Assembly (NCBI GenBank): GCA_963676095.1
Contig: OY781040.1
Span: forward strand, 5,890,001-5,954,000
Length of the DNA: 64,000 nucleotides
DNA from: G963676095 sp963676095
GTDB lineage: Bacteria > Bacteroidota > Bacteroidia > Bacteroidales > Prolixibacteraceae
Direction: 5' to 3'
The position numbers and the translations under genes are program-made. The notes under the pieces were generated by a model. It ran no database searches. It was not told where the DNA came from and saw only the letters and a list, made by a program, of their open reading frames with translations. Of this stretch, positions 44,653 through 52,768 are shown in pieces; positions within the stretch are counted from its first letter, which is position 1, and the number at the start of each line of letters is the position of its first letter.

Positions 44653-44976
44653 TCGAATAGCCCGCCCCTCCAGTAATAAATACTGACAGGGAGAGGCTTT
44701 CACACCACTATACGTACGCGAGCTACGCTCCACCCCTTCGGCCAAAATGTCCACCGGACATTTTAACCTCGGGCACATATACAGCGGTTCATTAAGATGA
44801 GGGGCAACTTTTCCGTAATATGTAAGCAACGCTTCGTAACCTCTTTTTCGCAATCGCTCCAAAGTAATGGTAGTTCTCAAAATCGGACTTTGGGCAATCG
44901 CCCATCCCCCATTCGGGAACAGCTCCATTGATAAGCATGTTCCGGTGGTACTCCCAGCCGGATCAGGTTCTTCCGG
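44652..44976 (-). mobile_element. 5'-truncated copy of the reverse-transcriptase-bearing group II intron
   Basis: The minus strand ends GGGCTATTCGAT at 44652 and is nearly identical to the 3' ~325 bp of the intron at 26421-28386, including the last 80 or so RT codons (GGWAIAQSPILRTTITLERL). Similarity stops abruptly near 44976. Loss of the 5' part is what incomplete target-primed reverse transcription would produce. It sits at the same place in its attC-like site (bottom strand GT|TGGCTGC). Confidence 0.85.
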
Positions 44977-45002
44977 GTCTTTGGGGTAATCCGTGTCATA
45001 TA

Positions 45003-45130
45003 GGAATGTGAGCCCGTTTCACCAACGTTTGGGAGGGCGCCTCACTAATGCTTGAGAAGGGGTCTCTCTAACGTTAGTGAGGGTGTCTCACACGTGTTAG
45101 TGAAGGTTTCTCCTCTGATTGGGAAAGGAC
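45003..45130 (+). repeat. Copy 3 of the dispersed hairpin repeat (CTCACTAACG type)
   Basis: Units CACCAACGTTTGGGAG, CTCACTAATGCTTGAGAA, CTCTAACGTTAGTGAG and CTCACACGTGTTAGTGAA with the tail TCTCCTCTGATTGGGAAAG. Its right edge is exactly where the integrase fragment at 45128 loses its reading. Confidence 0.75.
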
Positions 45131-45651
45131 GGATGTGGATGGTACGGCGCCCGAAGTCGATATCTGAGAGCTTCAGATTGATCACTTTCTGGCCACGCAA
45201 GCCTGCAGAATAGATCAGGCAAAGCACGATGCGGTGCTTCAGTAAGCCCGGTGCTTTGAACAACTCTTTCAACTCTGATCGGTTCAGGATAACCGGCAGA
45301 CGGGTATCCCCTTTCAATGAAGGTAGCGGGATAGCCCGTTTATTGTTTTCCGGCAGGCGAAAATAATAACGCAAGCCATAAACGGCATGTTTAAAATTAC
45401 TACGTGAAGGGAATTTTGACGACAAGGCCAGGGAGGCCAGGTATTCATTGTTCTCATCGTCGCTTACCTGTTCGGGCAACCGTCCGAAGAGAAGTGAAAT
45501 TTGAGCAATCCGGCGGATGTAATTGAGAAGGGTGCTTTTGCTCTGCCCGTGAAGGATGACCTGCAGTTGCAGCAGTTTGTACACTTTTTCAAAACCATCA
45601 ATGGGTTGAATGGCTTTTTCAACCAGGGTAGGTTCGTTTCTTTTTTTTCAT
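45128..45651 (-). pseudogene. N-terminal fragment of a tyrosine recombinase, frameshifted
   Basis: From the ATG at 45651 the frame is broken at once by an A8 run (A7 would restore it). It then reads EPTLVEKAIQPIDGFEKVYK, SKSTLLNYIRRIAQISLLFG, FKHAVYGLRYYFRLPENNK and LIYSAGLRGQKVINLKLSDID to RRTIHIR. The core-binding domain and catalytic Arg of box I (SAGLRG) are visible. After IHIR the sequence becomes the hairpin repeat. This is the half that the tails at 24496, 42106 and 48981 lack, but the central ~80 residues occur nowhere in the window. Confidence 0.85.
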
Positions 45652-45730
45652 GATGATTAATATTATAGATTAAACATGAGACCAATTTACCAATTATCAA
45701 TAACTTTGGTTTCGAGCTAGCCCGAAGGGA

Positions 45731-45926
45731 TTTAGTTCAACAAAGTGTAAATTTAATACGGGTGGAAGTGAGTAACGTAACTGTAACTTTTCAATCCAAC
45801 ACCGTCATCCGCCAACTGGCGGATGACGGACAATAAAGATTTTAATATTATGTCGGCTTGGCCCGCTGCAAACTTGACAGGAAAGCTCTTGGAAGTCCCG
45901 TACTAAACTTACACCAACCGTTATGC
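45731..45926 (+). other. Large attC-like site before the 45946 cassette
   Basis: R''-like TTTAGTTCAAC (45731-45741) is followed by GTGTAA (45745-45750), a perfect CCGTCATCCGCCA/TGGCGGATGACGG hairpin (45806-45833), TTACAC (45909-45914) and CCAACCGTTATGC, whose GTTATGC (45920-45926) begins the next cassette. GTGTAA and TTACAC pair as L''/L' boxes. The same R'' occurs at 51173. Confidence 0.6.
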
Positions 45927-45945
45927 AACATTTAACAGAGCCAAT

Positions 45946-47094
45946 ATGAGACAAGTAGCAATTATTATTTTAAGTATACTCATTTTTACAAACTGCAATG
46001 ATGACAAGGGAAAGACTTGTTATTTAACTGGAAAAGTAATTAATAGAGACAGCAAAACTTTGATTCTGTTAAAGCAAACAGAAGATTTCCGATATAGTGG
46101 AATTGAAATACCAATAGACAGTTTAGGAAGATTCAATTATATGATGAATTTTCAATTTATTGAAGAATATAAATTAATTTTTAAAGATGAACCTAGAAAA
46201 GGCACTTGGAATCCAATATTATTCTTTCCAGACAATGATAAAATAGAGTTTACTCTTTATCCAATGGATGAAGCCGACAGTAATAAAATAAAAGGGAGCG
46301 AACTTTCTTTAAAAGAAAATGCTATTAATCAAAAACTTATGGATAAATATTATGATAGATATGTTTTTTGGGAGCAAAAAATGGATTCATTAATGAGTAT
46401 TAATGAAACTAATTCGATTTGTTATAATACCGTATCTGACAGTTTAAAAGCCATTGGACAAGAAATAACACTATTTGAATTCCAATGTGCGGTAAAGGAA
46501 CAAGTTAATATTTATGGGTTCAGTAAATTGTTAAAAATATTAAGAATCCAAAATGATAGACGAAATATAGCCATTGATTCATTAAAAAAGTATTGCGATA
46601 TATTTCAAAAGCAATTTCCCAATCATCCCTACAAAGAACTTTCTAAATATCGTTTAGATGGATTAACAAATATGAAAGTCGGTGGAAATTATGTGGATTT
46701 TACGGCAAAAGATTCAATAGGCAATAGTGTAATTCTTTCTAATTTAATTACAAAAAACAAACTTACATTAATTGACCTTTGGTCTCCATGGTGTGGACCA
46801 TGTATTAGAGGAAGTCAAAAAAATGTTCCGATATATGAAGAATTCCAAGATTCTGGTTTCGCAATAATTGGAGTTGTTGGTGGAATTAAAAATCAAGAAC
46901 AGTTTTTAAATGCAATAAAAAAACACGATTATCCATGGATTCAATTATCTGAAATAAACGATGAAAATAAAATTTGGGAAAAATATAATATTTCATACTC
47001 AGGCGGCAGTAAATTTTTAGTTGATAATACAGGTGAAATTATAGCAATAAACCCAGAACCAGAAGAAATAAAAAAGCTAATAATGAAACAATAA
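45946..47094 (+). CDS. TlpA/AhpC-type thioredoxin-fold lipoprotein with DUF4369-like N-terminus
   Basis: A 382-residue lipoprotein (LIFTNC). Residues ~20-110 form a DUF4369-like beta domain (YLTGKVINRDSKTLILLKQ). After a helical linker the thioredoxin fold begins near 235 (VGGNYVDFTAKDSIGNSVIL) with LIDLWSPWCGPCIRG as redox site (CGPC). Usually Bacteroidota TlpA-like proteins carry out thiol-disulphide exchange in the periplasm. It is cargo of the cassette that starts at 45920; start and attC-like end are 26 bp before and 32 bp after the gene. Confidence 0.85.
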   Translation: MRQVAIIILSILIFTNCNDDKGKTCYLTGKVINRDSKTLILLKQTEDFRYSGIEIPIDSLGRFNYMMNFQFIEEYKLIFKDEPRKGTWNPILFFPDNDKIEFTLYPMDEADSNKIKGSELSLKENAINQKLMDKYYDRYVFWEQKMDSLMSINETNSICYNTVSDSLKAIGQEITLFEFQCAVKEQVNIYGFSKLLKILRIQNDRRNIAIDSLKKYCDIFQKQFPNHPYKELSKYRLDGLTNMKVGGNYVDFTAKDSIGNSVILSNLITKNKLTLIDLWSPWCGPCIRGSQKNVPIYEEFQDSGFAIIGVVGGIKNQEQFLNAIKKHDYPWIQLSEINDENKIWEKYNISYSGGSKFLVDNTGEIIAINPEPEEIKKLIMKQ

Positions 47095-47125
47095 AAAACA
47101 TAGGGCGGAAAGTGCTAAATTTGAA

Positions 47126-47210
47126 CGATATAACAATTAATAAACTGCTTTGTAACCTGACAGGTAGGTGCATTGAAATGCCCTACGTTTCTTATTGCCA
47201 ACCGTTACCA
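47126..47210 (+). other. attC-like site after the 45946 gene
   Basis: CGATATAAC (47126-47134), then AATTAATAA, a bulged stem GTAGGTGCATT/AATGCCCTAC (47164-47185), TTATTGCCAACC and GTTACCA (47204-47210). AATAA/TTATT and ATAAC/GTTA(C) pair outside the stem; single unpaired T and C resemble the extrahelical bases of attC. Its R'' fits the cassette start GTTATGC only over ATAAC. Confidence 0.6.
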
Positions 47211-47272
47211 CTCATTTTAATTAGACGGGTTCATTAATTTATATTAAAAATTATTACAATCATAAAATAGGT

Positions 47273-47914
47273 ATGAAGAGAAATAATCTAAAAATTGATA
47301 AACTTAAAATAAGAAGTAATGCTGTTGGTATTTTTGTAATTCTTCTGATTTCATCAGCATGTTCGAAAGAAAAACATACCTGGGAGGGTGTTTGGCAAAC
47401 AAATATTGAGTTTTACCCGGGATTCAAAGTAGCCAGTGAATTTGAATTACATCAAGATTCCATTGATAAAATATGGAGTGCGAAATGGGAAATTCCGGAG
47501 TTAATGAGTTTTGGTGTGTATGAAAATGTAACAGTAACTCCTTCCTACATCGAAGTTGATTTGGAATCAGGAGGGACTTTAAAAGGTATTTTATTGGAAG
47601 ATCAAAAATCTATGAACGTAATAAGGTATTCACCCACTCAGAAAAGTGATACAATAAAGTACCATAAGGTTGAGCGTTGGACATCTAAAATGCCTGCAAG
47701 GGTTGATAATAAAGGCCAGAAAGTGAAATCATGGAATTATACTGCACCTGATTTAATTAATGATGATTGGACAATCGGAGCACTATGTGATTCCAATAAT
47801 AATTGCCAACCATTAGAAGAACTTTTCCAGAAGATTCTTGATGGTAAATATCAAGGATTAGATGCGATACTTGTAGCACAAAATAGTAAATTGGTACTTG
47901 AAGAGTATTGTTGA
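47273..47914 (+). pseudogene. N-terminal part of a serine-hydrolase (beta-lactamase-related) lipoprotein, truncated
   Basis: The product begins with a long leader and lipobox (ISSACSKEK). A beta domain (WEGVWQTNIEF...) is followed by the start of a beta-lactamase-family domain: LEELFQKILDGKYQGLDAIL, VAQNSKLVLEEY. At that point, where family members continue FNGY... to the SxxK motif, the frame hits Cys and a stop. The last bases already belong to the IS91-type fragment that begins at 47911. The catalytic domain is lost. It is the cargo of the cassette starting at 47204. Confidence 0.75.
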
Positions 47915-48590
47915 ACTAAACTTGCCCTTGCTTCAAAACCACCTGGGTGGCAGGCGTTTATTCATAGTGTTTTAACCCGGTTTTTTTGAGTTCCTTGAAG
48001 CCTGTGCTTTTTGTAACTTTCGGAAAGCGGGATTCCGTTTTGCGTGGAAAAAACCGGACTTCCCTGCCCAATATGATAAGGTTTTGTCGTTTCCCTGACA
48101 GGGACAGGCAGCTTAAACCGGCAAGTTTTTGTTTACGGGCATACCATTCCCGTTTACGCTTCCGGGGCATCAGTTTAACGTTCCTAAAGGCAATGGTTAA
48201 CAGGTCCCTGCCATTACGTTGAAAGGTGGCGCCTGGTCTTTGGGGTATGTTTCCATCAATTGAAGTTTCCCGCCGCAGTCGCGGCACCGGAGCAGGGAGC
48301 GCTCCCCAAAACGCAATGCCAGCACCTGAGCCCGTGAAAGCGGGGCTGCCGGAGACAGCTTTTCACCCAGGCTTTCCCGGATAGCTGCCAGGCTTTGCTT
48401 TTTGCTTCGCGGACTCAAAAATCCCAAATGGCGGATCCTGCGAAAGTATGGCGGCACAATATGGTCGAGAAAGCGTTCCATGAATTCTACGCCCGGAATG
48501 GTTTTGGTTTTCTTTTGGTACCCGTTTTCGCGGTCGCACCAGCTAAAGGTAACATGGGTGCGAGCCCATGATCGAAGGTCGTTGTAACAC
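47911..48590 (-). mobile_element. IS91-family element fragment, copy 1
   Basis: Begins TTGAACTAAACTTGCCC at 47911, directly after G47910 inside the serine-hydrolase gene. Its first ~260 bp recur at 50802-51065. The rest carries the C-terminal part of an IS91 transposase. The left edge after a G and before TT resembles an integron-type junction at a secondary site, see 50801-51184. Confidence 0.65.
48197..48587 (-). pseudogene. IS91-family transposase, C-terminal fragment
   Basis: The minus strand reads VTFSWCDRENGYQKKTK, then GVEFMERFLDHIVPPYFRRI and RHLGFLSPRSKKQSL, then LLRCRDCGGKLQLMETY. This is the usual end of Y2 transposases (RIRHYGFL, zinc-binding CxxC). The catalytic domain is missing and no start codon fits. 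Confidence 0.75.
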
Positions 48591-48647
48591 TCACAATAAC
48601 GTTATTGTGGGTATCGCAACCGTATTGTTGCGGCGTTCACAAAAATT
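48591..48647 (+). repeat. Palindrome plus copy 2 of the ~45-bp GTTRTGGGTATC repeat
   Basis: CACAATAACGTTATTGTG (48591-48608) is a perfect 18-bp palindrome. The overlapping GTTATTGTGGGTATCGCAAC...GTTGCGG...TTCACAAAAATT matches 20798-20842 and 54989-55031. Confidence 0.6.
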
Positions 48648-48732
48648 ATAGTGGGGGAGAAGTTTCACTAAACAATAAATTTTCGAAAGTTAGGCTTATA
48701 ACCCATTTGTGTTATACGTGTAATCCAAATGA

Positions 48733-48752
48733 GTTACACGTGTAACTTTTTT
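48733..48752 (+). terminator. Terminator-like hairpin before module copy 3
   Basis: The perfect palindrome GTTACACGTGTAAC (48733-48746) is followed at once by TTTTTT. A partial copy, GTTATACGTGTAA, precedes it at 48703-48720. Confidence 0.6.
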
Positions 48753-48927
48753 ATCCTTCCGGTATAAGGGGAAAATTGTTTGGGGAAGCATTGGTAGAAA
48801 ACGATAAAGGCGGAATAGTTTATATTTCCGGAACCAAAATCTGCACGCCCGGATTTACGTTTTGCTGTCTGAAACAACCGTTTTGCTAATCCAGTAAATG
48901 AACGTAACGAATTTTACCAGAAACCTA

Positions 48928-48958
48928 TTTGACTTTAAGGGAGATTGGCGTAAATTCG
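48928..48958 (+). promoter_or_regulatory. Bacteroidota-type promoter in module copy 3
   Basis: TTTG (48928-48931), 19 bp, then TAAATTCG (48951-48958), close to the TTTG-N19-21-TAnnTTTG consensus. It points to the cassette behind the attI-like hairpin, as the Pc promoter of an integron would. Copies 1 and 2 keep the TAAATT element but have TATG in place of TTTG. Confidence 0.5.
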
Positions 48959-48980
48959 GGGGAAACTAAAATCTAAACTT

Positions 48981-49154
48981 ATGGGCACCGATATCAGGTA
49001 CATCCAGCAGTTGCTTGGCCATTCGGGCATAAAAACCACCATGATTTACACCCATGTCAGAAATAAAGCTATCAACCGGATACAAAGCCCGCCCGACAGG
49101 ATGTTTGGAAACCCGGGCATAAAAGCAGATAACAAAAATGGCAAAAAAGTGTAA
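48981..49154 (+). pseudogene. C-terminal fragment of an IntI/Xer-type tyrosine recombinase, copy 3
   Basis: MGTDIRYIQQLLGHSGIKTT, then IYTHVRNKAINRIQSPPDRM, 57 codons ending in the hairpin (GTGTAA). LLGH and the catalytic Tyr are intact. Same breakpoint as the other copies; the N-terminal catalytic residues are absent. Confidence 0.8.
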
Positions 49155-49218
49155 TAACTTCGTGCTATTACATAGTTAGAGCTCATTCAAACGAACATCG
49201 TACATAAAATATTATTAC

Positions 49219-50757
49219 ATGAAAAAACTATTGACTTTAATTTCAATTGCAACTTTAATTTCCTGTTCAACTTCTGAAAAGAATGACTATCAAACACCCA
49301 AAAAGGTTATAATAGCAGGAAAAATTGATAATTTTAATACTAAACAACGTGATGTTAAATTGTATATAAATAGATTAGGACATGACCAACAAGAGGTTTT
49401 TACAAAGGCTGATAGTTTGGGAAATTTCCACACTTCATTTGAGATTTATACACCAACAGATGTTTGGCTTGATTACAAAATGAATATTCTTGTTTTAGTT
49501 CACCCTAGAGATAGTATATTTGTGAAATTTGATGGAAACCCAAGAAGGAGGCCTGCAATTCTCAAATCAATTGAATTTAGTGGTGATGCAGCAAAAGTCA
49601 ATCAAGATGCGGCAAAATTTCAATTCATGTATTTCTCAAATCCACTTTATAACGACTGGGATGCAAAAGAAAAAGCAAAAAAAGATTATGACCTTGAGCA
49701 ATATGTAATGTATCTTGACTCCTTAAAACAAAAGATTGACTATTTGTATGCAGACTTTGTAAACGAAGTTAATCCAGACAAAGAAGTTCAAATTTGGGCT
49801 AAAACATATATAGAGCAAGATTATTATGATGCTCTATCATGGTATCCAAGTGACCACATGAGAGCAAATAATTTAAAAGGCAATGAATGGAGTGTTCCTG
49901 ATAGTTATTACGATTCACTATTATCCAGATTACCAATAACGCAGGATATGTTTATAAGTGGCTATGCTTTATCTGGCTTCATAAACAGATTTCACTATAA
50001 TTACTCTCGCAGACAAATTTGGAATGACGAACAAAATAAACAATACAAAACATCCGAGGGCTATATAGTTGCACCATCTGAAATTATGGATTCCTTAGTA
50101 GTTTATGGAATTATAAAAAATACGCCAGATACTCTTTTAAGACAAATGGTTTTAACCGAATTATTTAATCAGCAATTTGATAAATCTGAGCTTTCCTTGT
50201 TTGAAAATTATAGACATATTGTTGACAAGTATATAAAAGAACCGTTTTTATTAGAGCCATTAATTGAAAGTTATAATCAGATAAAAAAGCGAATAGAAAA
50301 TCCTGAATTAGCAACTAATGCCTATTTGGAGAAATTAGAGAATTCTTCTGCCAATCAGATACTTGATTCAATTCTCAATAAAAATAAAGGTAAAGTTATC
50401 TATTTGGACTGTTGGGCTACATGGTGCGGACCATGTAAGGCAGAAATGCCAAGGTCAAAAAAACTGATGGAAGAAATGAAAGAACAAGATGTTGCTTTTG
50501 TATTCCTATGTATAGATTCCGAGGAGAAATTATGGAAAGCAAGTTTAGCTGAGTTACAAATTGGAGGTCAACATTATTATTTAAACAAAGAACAAAGTAC
50601 TGATTTAAGAAAAGCTTTCGAAGTGCAGGGAATTCCTCATTACTTTTTGATTAATAAGGAAGGAGTAATAGTTGAAAAAGGTTCGCATTTAAGGCCTAAT
50701 AGTATAAAAGAGAAAATTGAAAAACTATTGGAGATAAAAACGAGCTCTAGCAATTAG
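49219..50757 (+). CDS. TlpA-family thioredoxin-like lipoprotein
   Basis: A 512-residue lipoprotein (LISCS). Residues ~30-130 form a beta domain (IIAGKIDNFNTKQRDVKLYI), a long helical middle follows, and the thioredoxin domain is at ~380-505 with GKVIYLDCWATWCGPCKAEMP (CGPC; in parts) and the cis-Pro in VQGIPHYFLI. It should act in periplasmic thiol chemistry or as a carrier. It is the cargo of the cassette beginning at 49175; its last codons (AGC TCT AGC) lie inside the R'' box at 50739-50751, so gene and attC-like site overlap. Confidence 0.85.
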   Translation: MKKLLTLISIATLISCSTSEKNDYQTPKKVIIAGKIDNFNTKQRDVKLYINRLGHDQQEVFTKADSLGNFHTSFEIYTPTDVWLDYKMNILVLVHPRDSIFVKFDGNPRRRPAILKSIEFSGDAAKVNQDAAKFQFMYFSNPLYNDWDAKEKAKKDYDLEQYVMYLDSLKQKIDYLYADFVNEVNPDKEVQIWAKTYIEQDYYDALSWYPSDHMRANNLKGNEWSVPDSYYDSLLSRLPITQDMFISGYALSGFINRFHYNYSRRQIWNDEQNKQYKTSEGYIVAPSEIMDSLVVYGIIKNTPDTLLRQMVLTELFNQQFDKSELSLFENYRHIVDKYIKEPFLLEPLIESYNQIKKRIENPELATNAYLEKLENSSANQILDSILNKNKGKVIYLDCWATWCGPCKAEMPRSKKLMEEMKEQDVAFVFLCIDSEEKLWKASLAELQIGGQHYYLNKEQSTDLRKAFEVQGIPHYFLINKEGVIVEKGSHLRPNSIKEKIEKLLEIKTSSSN

Positions 50758-50805
50758 CCTCCAATAAAGCGTTGCTTGCATACGCTTTATTGGAGGTAGT
50801 GTTGA
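50739..50805 (+). other. attC-like site closing the 49219 cassette
   Basis: AACGAGCTCTAGC (50739-50751) matches 11 of 13 bases of the reverse complement of the cassette start GTTAGAGCTCATT (49175-49187). A perfect 15-bp stem CCTCCAATAAAGCGT (50758-50772)/ACGCTTTATTGGAGG (50782-50796) follows, then GTTGAAC at 50801, where the next cassette begins. Confidence 0.75.
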
Positions 50806-51244
50806 ACTAAACTTGCCCTTGCTTCAAAACCACCTGCCGGGCAGGCGTTTATTCATAGTGTTTTAAGCCGGTTTTTTTGAGTTCCTTGAAGCCTGCTTTT
50901 TGTAACTTTCGGAAAGCGGGATTCCGTTTTGCGGGGAAAAAACCGGACTTCCCTGCCCAATATGATAAGGTTTTGTCGTTTCCCTGACAGGGACAGGCAG
51001 CTTAAACCGGTAAGTTTTGTTTTCCGGGCATACCCTTCCCGTTTACGCCCGGGCGCATCAGTTTAAGATCTACAGCATCAATTATTGGCACATTCAAATT
51101 TACGGGCAGTAAAATCAGTACATATCACCAACTATTCCTATTTTAGATGGGAAATAAGCTCCCGCATAGCGGGTTTAGTTCAACATTTTGTAAATTGCAT
51201 TGCCGGGTTCGCGCAGTGTGTTGTCTCTGCTCCTTTCTTGACCG
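50801..51244 (+). mobile_element. Cassette-like unit carrying an IS91-type fragment, no intact gene
   Basis: It starts GTTGAACTAAAC (50801-50812) and has the exact reverse complement GTTTAGTTCAAC at 51173-51184, followed by an attC-like part that ends at CCGTTATG (G51244). Bases 50802-51065 are a second copy of the left end of the fragment at 47911. No protein can be supported inside. Confidence 0.55.
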
Positions 51245-51315
51245 TTATGTCCTGGCGGACACTGACGCTCTTCGAAATCAGCAACGGCAACTTGCAAGTG
51301 GCCGTTTGTTTAATT
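51173..51315 (+). other. attC-like sequence before the 51326 gene
   Basis: R'' box GTTTAGTTCAAC, then TTTGTAAATT, and GACCGTTATG near 51244. A second small unit follows with CAGCAAC, the palindrome GGC-n-ACTTGCAAGT-n-GCC and GTTTGTTTAATT (51304-51315), which is the probable start of the cassette carrying the gene at 51326. Confidence 0.5.
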
Positions 51316-51325
51316 AAAGAATGAC

Positions 51326-52768
51326 ATGAACAAAGTTTTATTAACAGGAGCTACAGGATACATAGGAAAAAGATTATTACCAAGTCTGGTTGAAAGAGGG
51401 TATTCTGTAATCTGTTGTGTTAGAGATAAAAATAAATTTCATGTTGTCGGTTTTATTAAGGACAGAATTCAAGTTATAGAACTAGATTTAAATCAAAAAG
51501 AATCTCTTAATAATATTCCTCAAGATATTGATTTTGCCTATTATTTGGTACATTCAATGTCAGCTTCAAAAAACTATACCGAATTAGAACAACAATCTGC
51601 AATTAATTTCAGGGAAGCAGTTAATAAAACTAAAGCGAAGCAAGTCGTCTATTTGAGTGGTATAGTTAACTCTAAAACTTTATCAAAACATCTGAATTCG
51701 AGAAAAAATGTAGAAACAGAATTAAAGAAAGGAAATTATGCCCTGACAACTGTTCGGGCAGGAATCATAATTGGTTCGGGAAGTGCATCATTCGAAATTA
51801 TACGAGACTTAGTTGAGAAACTACCAATCATGATTGCGCCCAAATGGTTAAGAACTAGATGTCAGCCTATTGGCATTTCTGATGTTGTTAAAATTTTAAT
51901 TGGAATATTGGGAAATGCACAAACCTATAATAATAGCTATGACATTGCAGGTAATGAAATACTGACTTACAAAGAAATGTTAATGGGTTTTGCACAGGTA
52001 CGCGGATTAAAAAGAATTATATGGACTATTCCTGTAATGACTCCGAGATTATCATCCTACTGGTTATATTTTATAACATCCACTTCATACAAACTTGCCG
52101 TTTCGTTAGTTGACAGCATGAAAATAGAAGTGATTGCAAAAGATAATGAAATAAACAAATTGCTTCAGCTAGACCCATTATCGTATAAGGAATGTATCAA
52201 AAATGCGTTCAGTAAAATTGAACAAAATGAGATTGTTTCCAGCTGGAAAGATTCGACTATAAGCGGCAGGCTGGATTATAAAATTTCGGATTATTTAAGT
52301 GTGCCTGAATATGGCTGTTTTAAGGATATTCGTACAAAACAGGTCATAGATGAATTGGATTGCATTAACAAAATTTGGAAGATTGGTGGTGAGACAGGAT
52401 GGTATTATGCCAATTGGTTGTGGAAACTTAGAGGTTTTATTGACAAATTATTTGGTGGGGTTGGTTTAAGAAGGGGCAGGACCAATTTAGATCATATCCA
52501 AGCTGGCGATACTTTAGACTTTTGGCGAGTACTTTATGCAAACCAAAACGAAAAGCGATTACTGTTATTCGCTGAAATGAAGCTGCCAGGTGAGGCTTGG
52601 TTAGATTTTCAAATAATGGATAATATTCTTATTCAAACAGCAACATTTCGTCCTAAAGGATTATTCGGAAGGGCATACTGGTACTTAGTATTTCCATTAC
52701 ACGGATTACTATTTAAAGGATTAATAAATGAATTGACTAAACACAAATCGAGTAGCCAGCCCCACTAA
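51326..52768 (+). CDS. SDR/NAD(P)-binding protein with DUF2867 domain
   Basis: A 480-residue protein. The Rossmann domain has GATGYIGKRLLPSL at residues 7-20, then YYLVHSM and VVYLSGI, and a substrate-binding part to ~300. From ~340 a DUF2867 domain follows (GWYYANWLWKLRGFIDKL, LRRGRTNLDHIQAGDTLDFW, ATFRPKGLFGRAYWY). Such fusions occur in many bacteria; the reaction is not known. The CDS runs into a group II intron fragment at 52747, and its last codons (SSSQPH) derive from the intron, so the original C-terminus has been changed slightly. Confidence 0.85.
   Translation: MNKVLLTGATGYIGKRLLPSLVERGYSVICCVRDKNKFHVVGFIKDRIQVIELDLNQKESLNNIPQDIDFAYYLVHSMSASKNYTELEQQSAINFREAVNKTKAKQVVYLSGIVNSKTLSKHLNSRKNVETELKKGNYALTTVRAGIIIGSGSASFEIIRDLVEKLPIMIAPKWLRTRCQPIGISDVVKILIGILGNAQTYNNSYDIAGNEILTYKEMLMGFAQVRGLKRIIWTIPVMTPRLSSYWLYFITSTSYKLAVSLVDSMKIEVIAKDNEINKLLQLDPLSYKECIKNAFSKIEQNEIVSSWKDSTISGRLDYKISDYLSVPEYGCFKDIRTKQVIDELDCINKIWKIGGETGWYYANWLWKLRGFIDKLFGGVGLRRGRTNLDHIQAGDTLDFWRVLYANQNEKRLLLFAEMKLPGEAWLDFQIMDNILIQTATFRPKGLFGRAYWYLVFPLHGLLFKGLINELTKHKSSSQPH

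Larger units (their letters stand above)
48747..49175 (+). repeat. Module copy 3: promoter, recombinase tail and attI-like hairpin
   Basis: Best preserved copy of the module also at 24256-24690 and 41949-42290. It contains the promoter-like pair at 48928, the recombinase tail at 48981, the hairpin TGTAATA (49150-49156)/TATTACA (49166-49172) and the constant end G49175. The cassette sequence TTAGAGCTCATT follows. Confidence 0.75.

Noticed and set aside
50758..50796. Long hairpin after the 49219 gene considered only as a terminator
   Set aside because: No T run follows, and it lies between an R'' box and a GTT start, so it fits an attC-like stem better.
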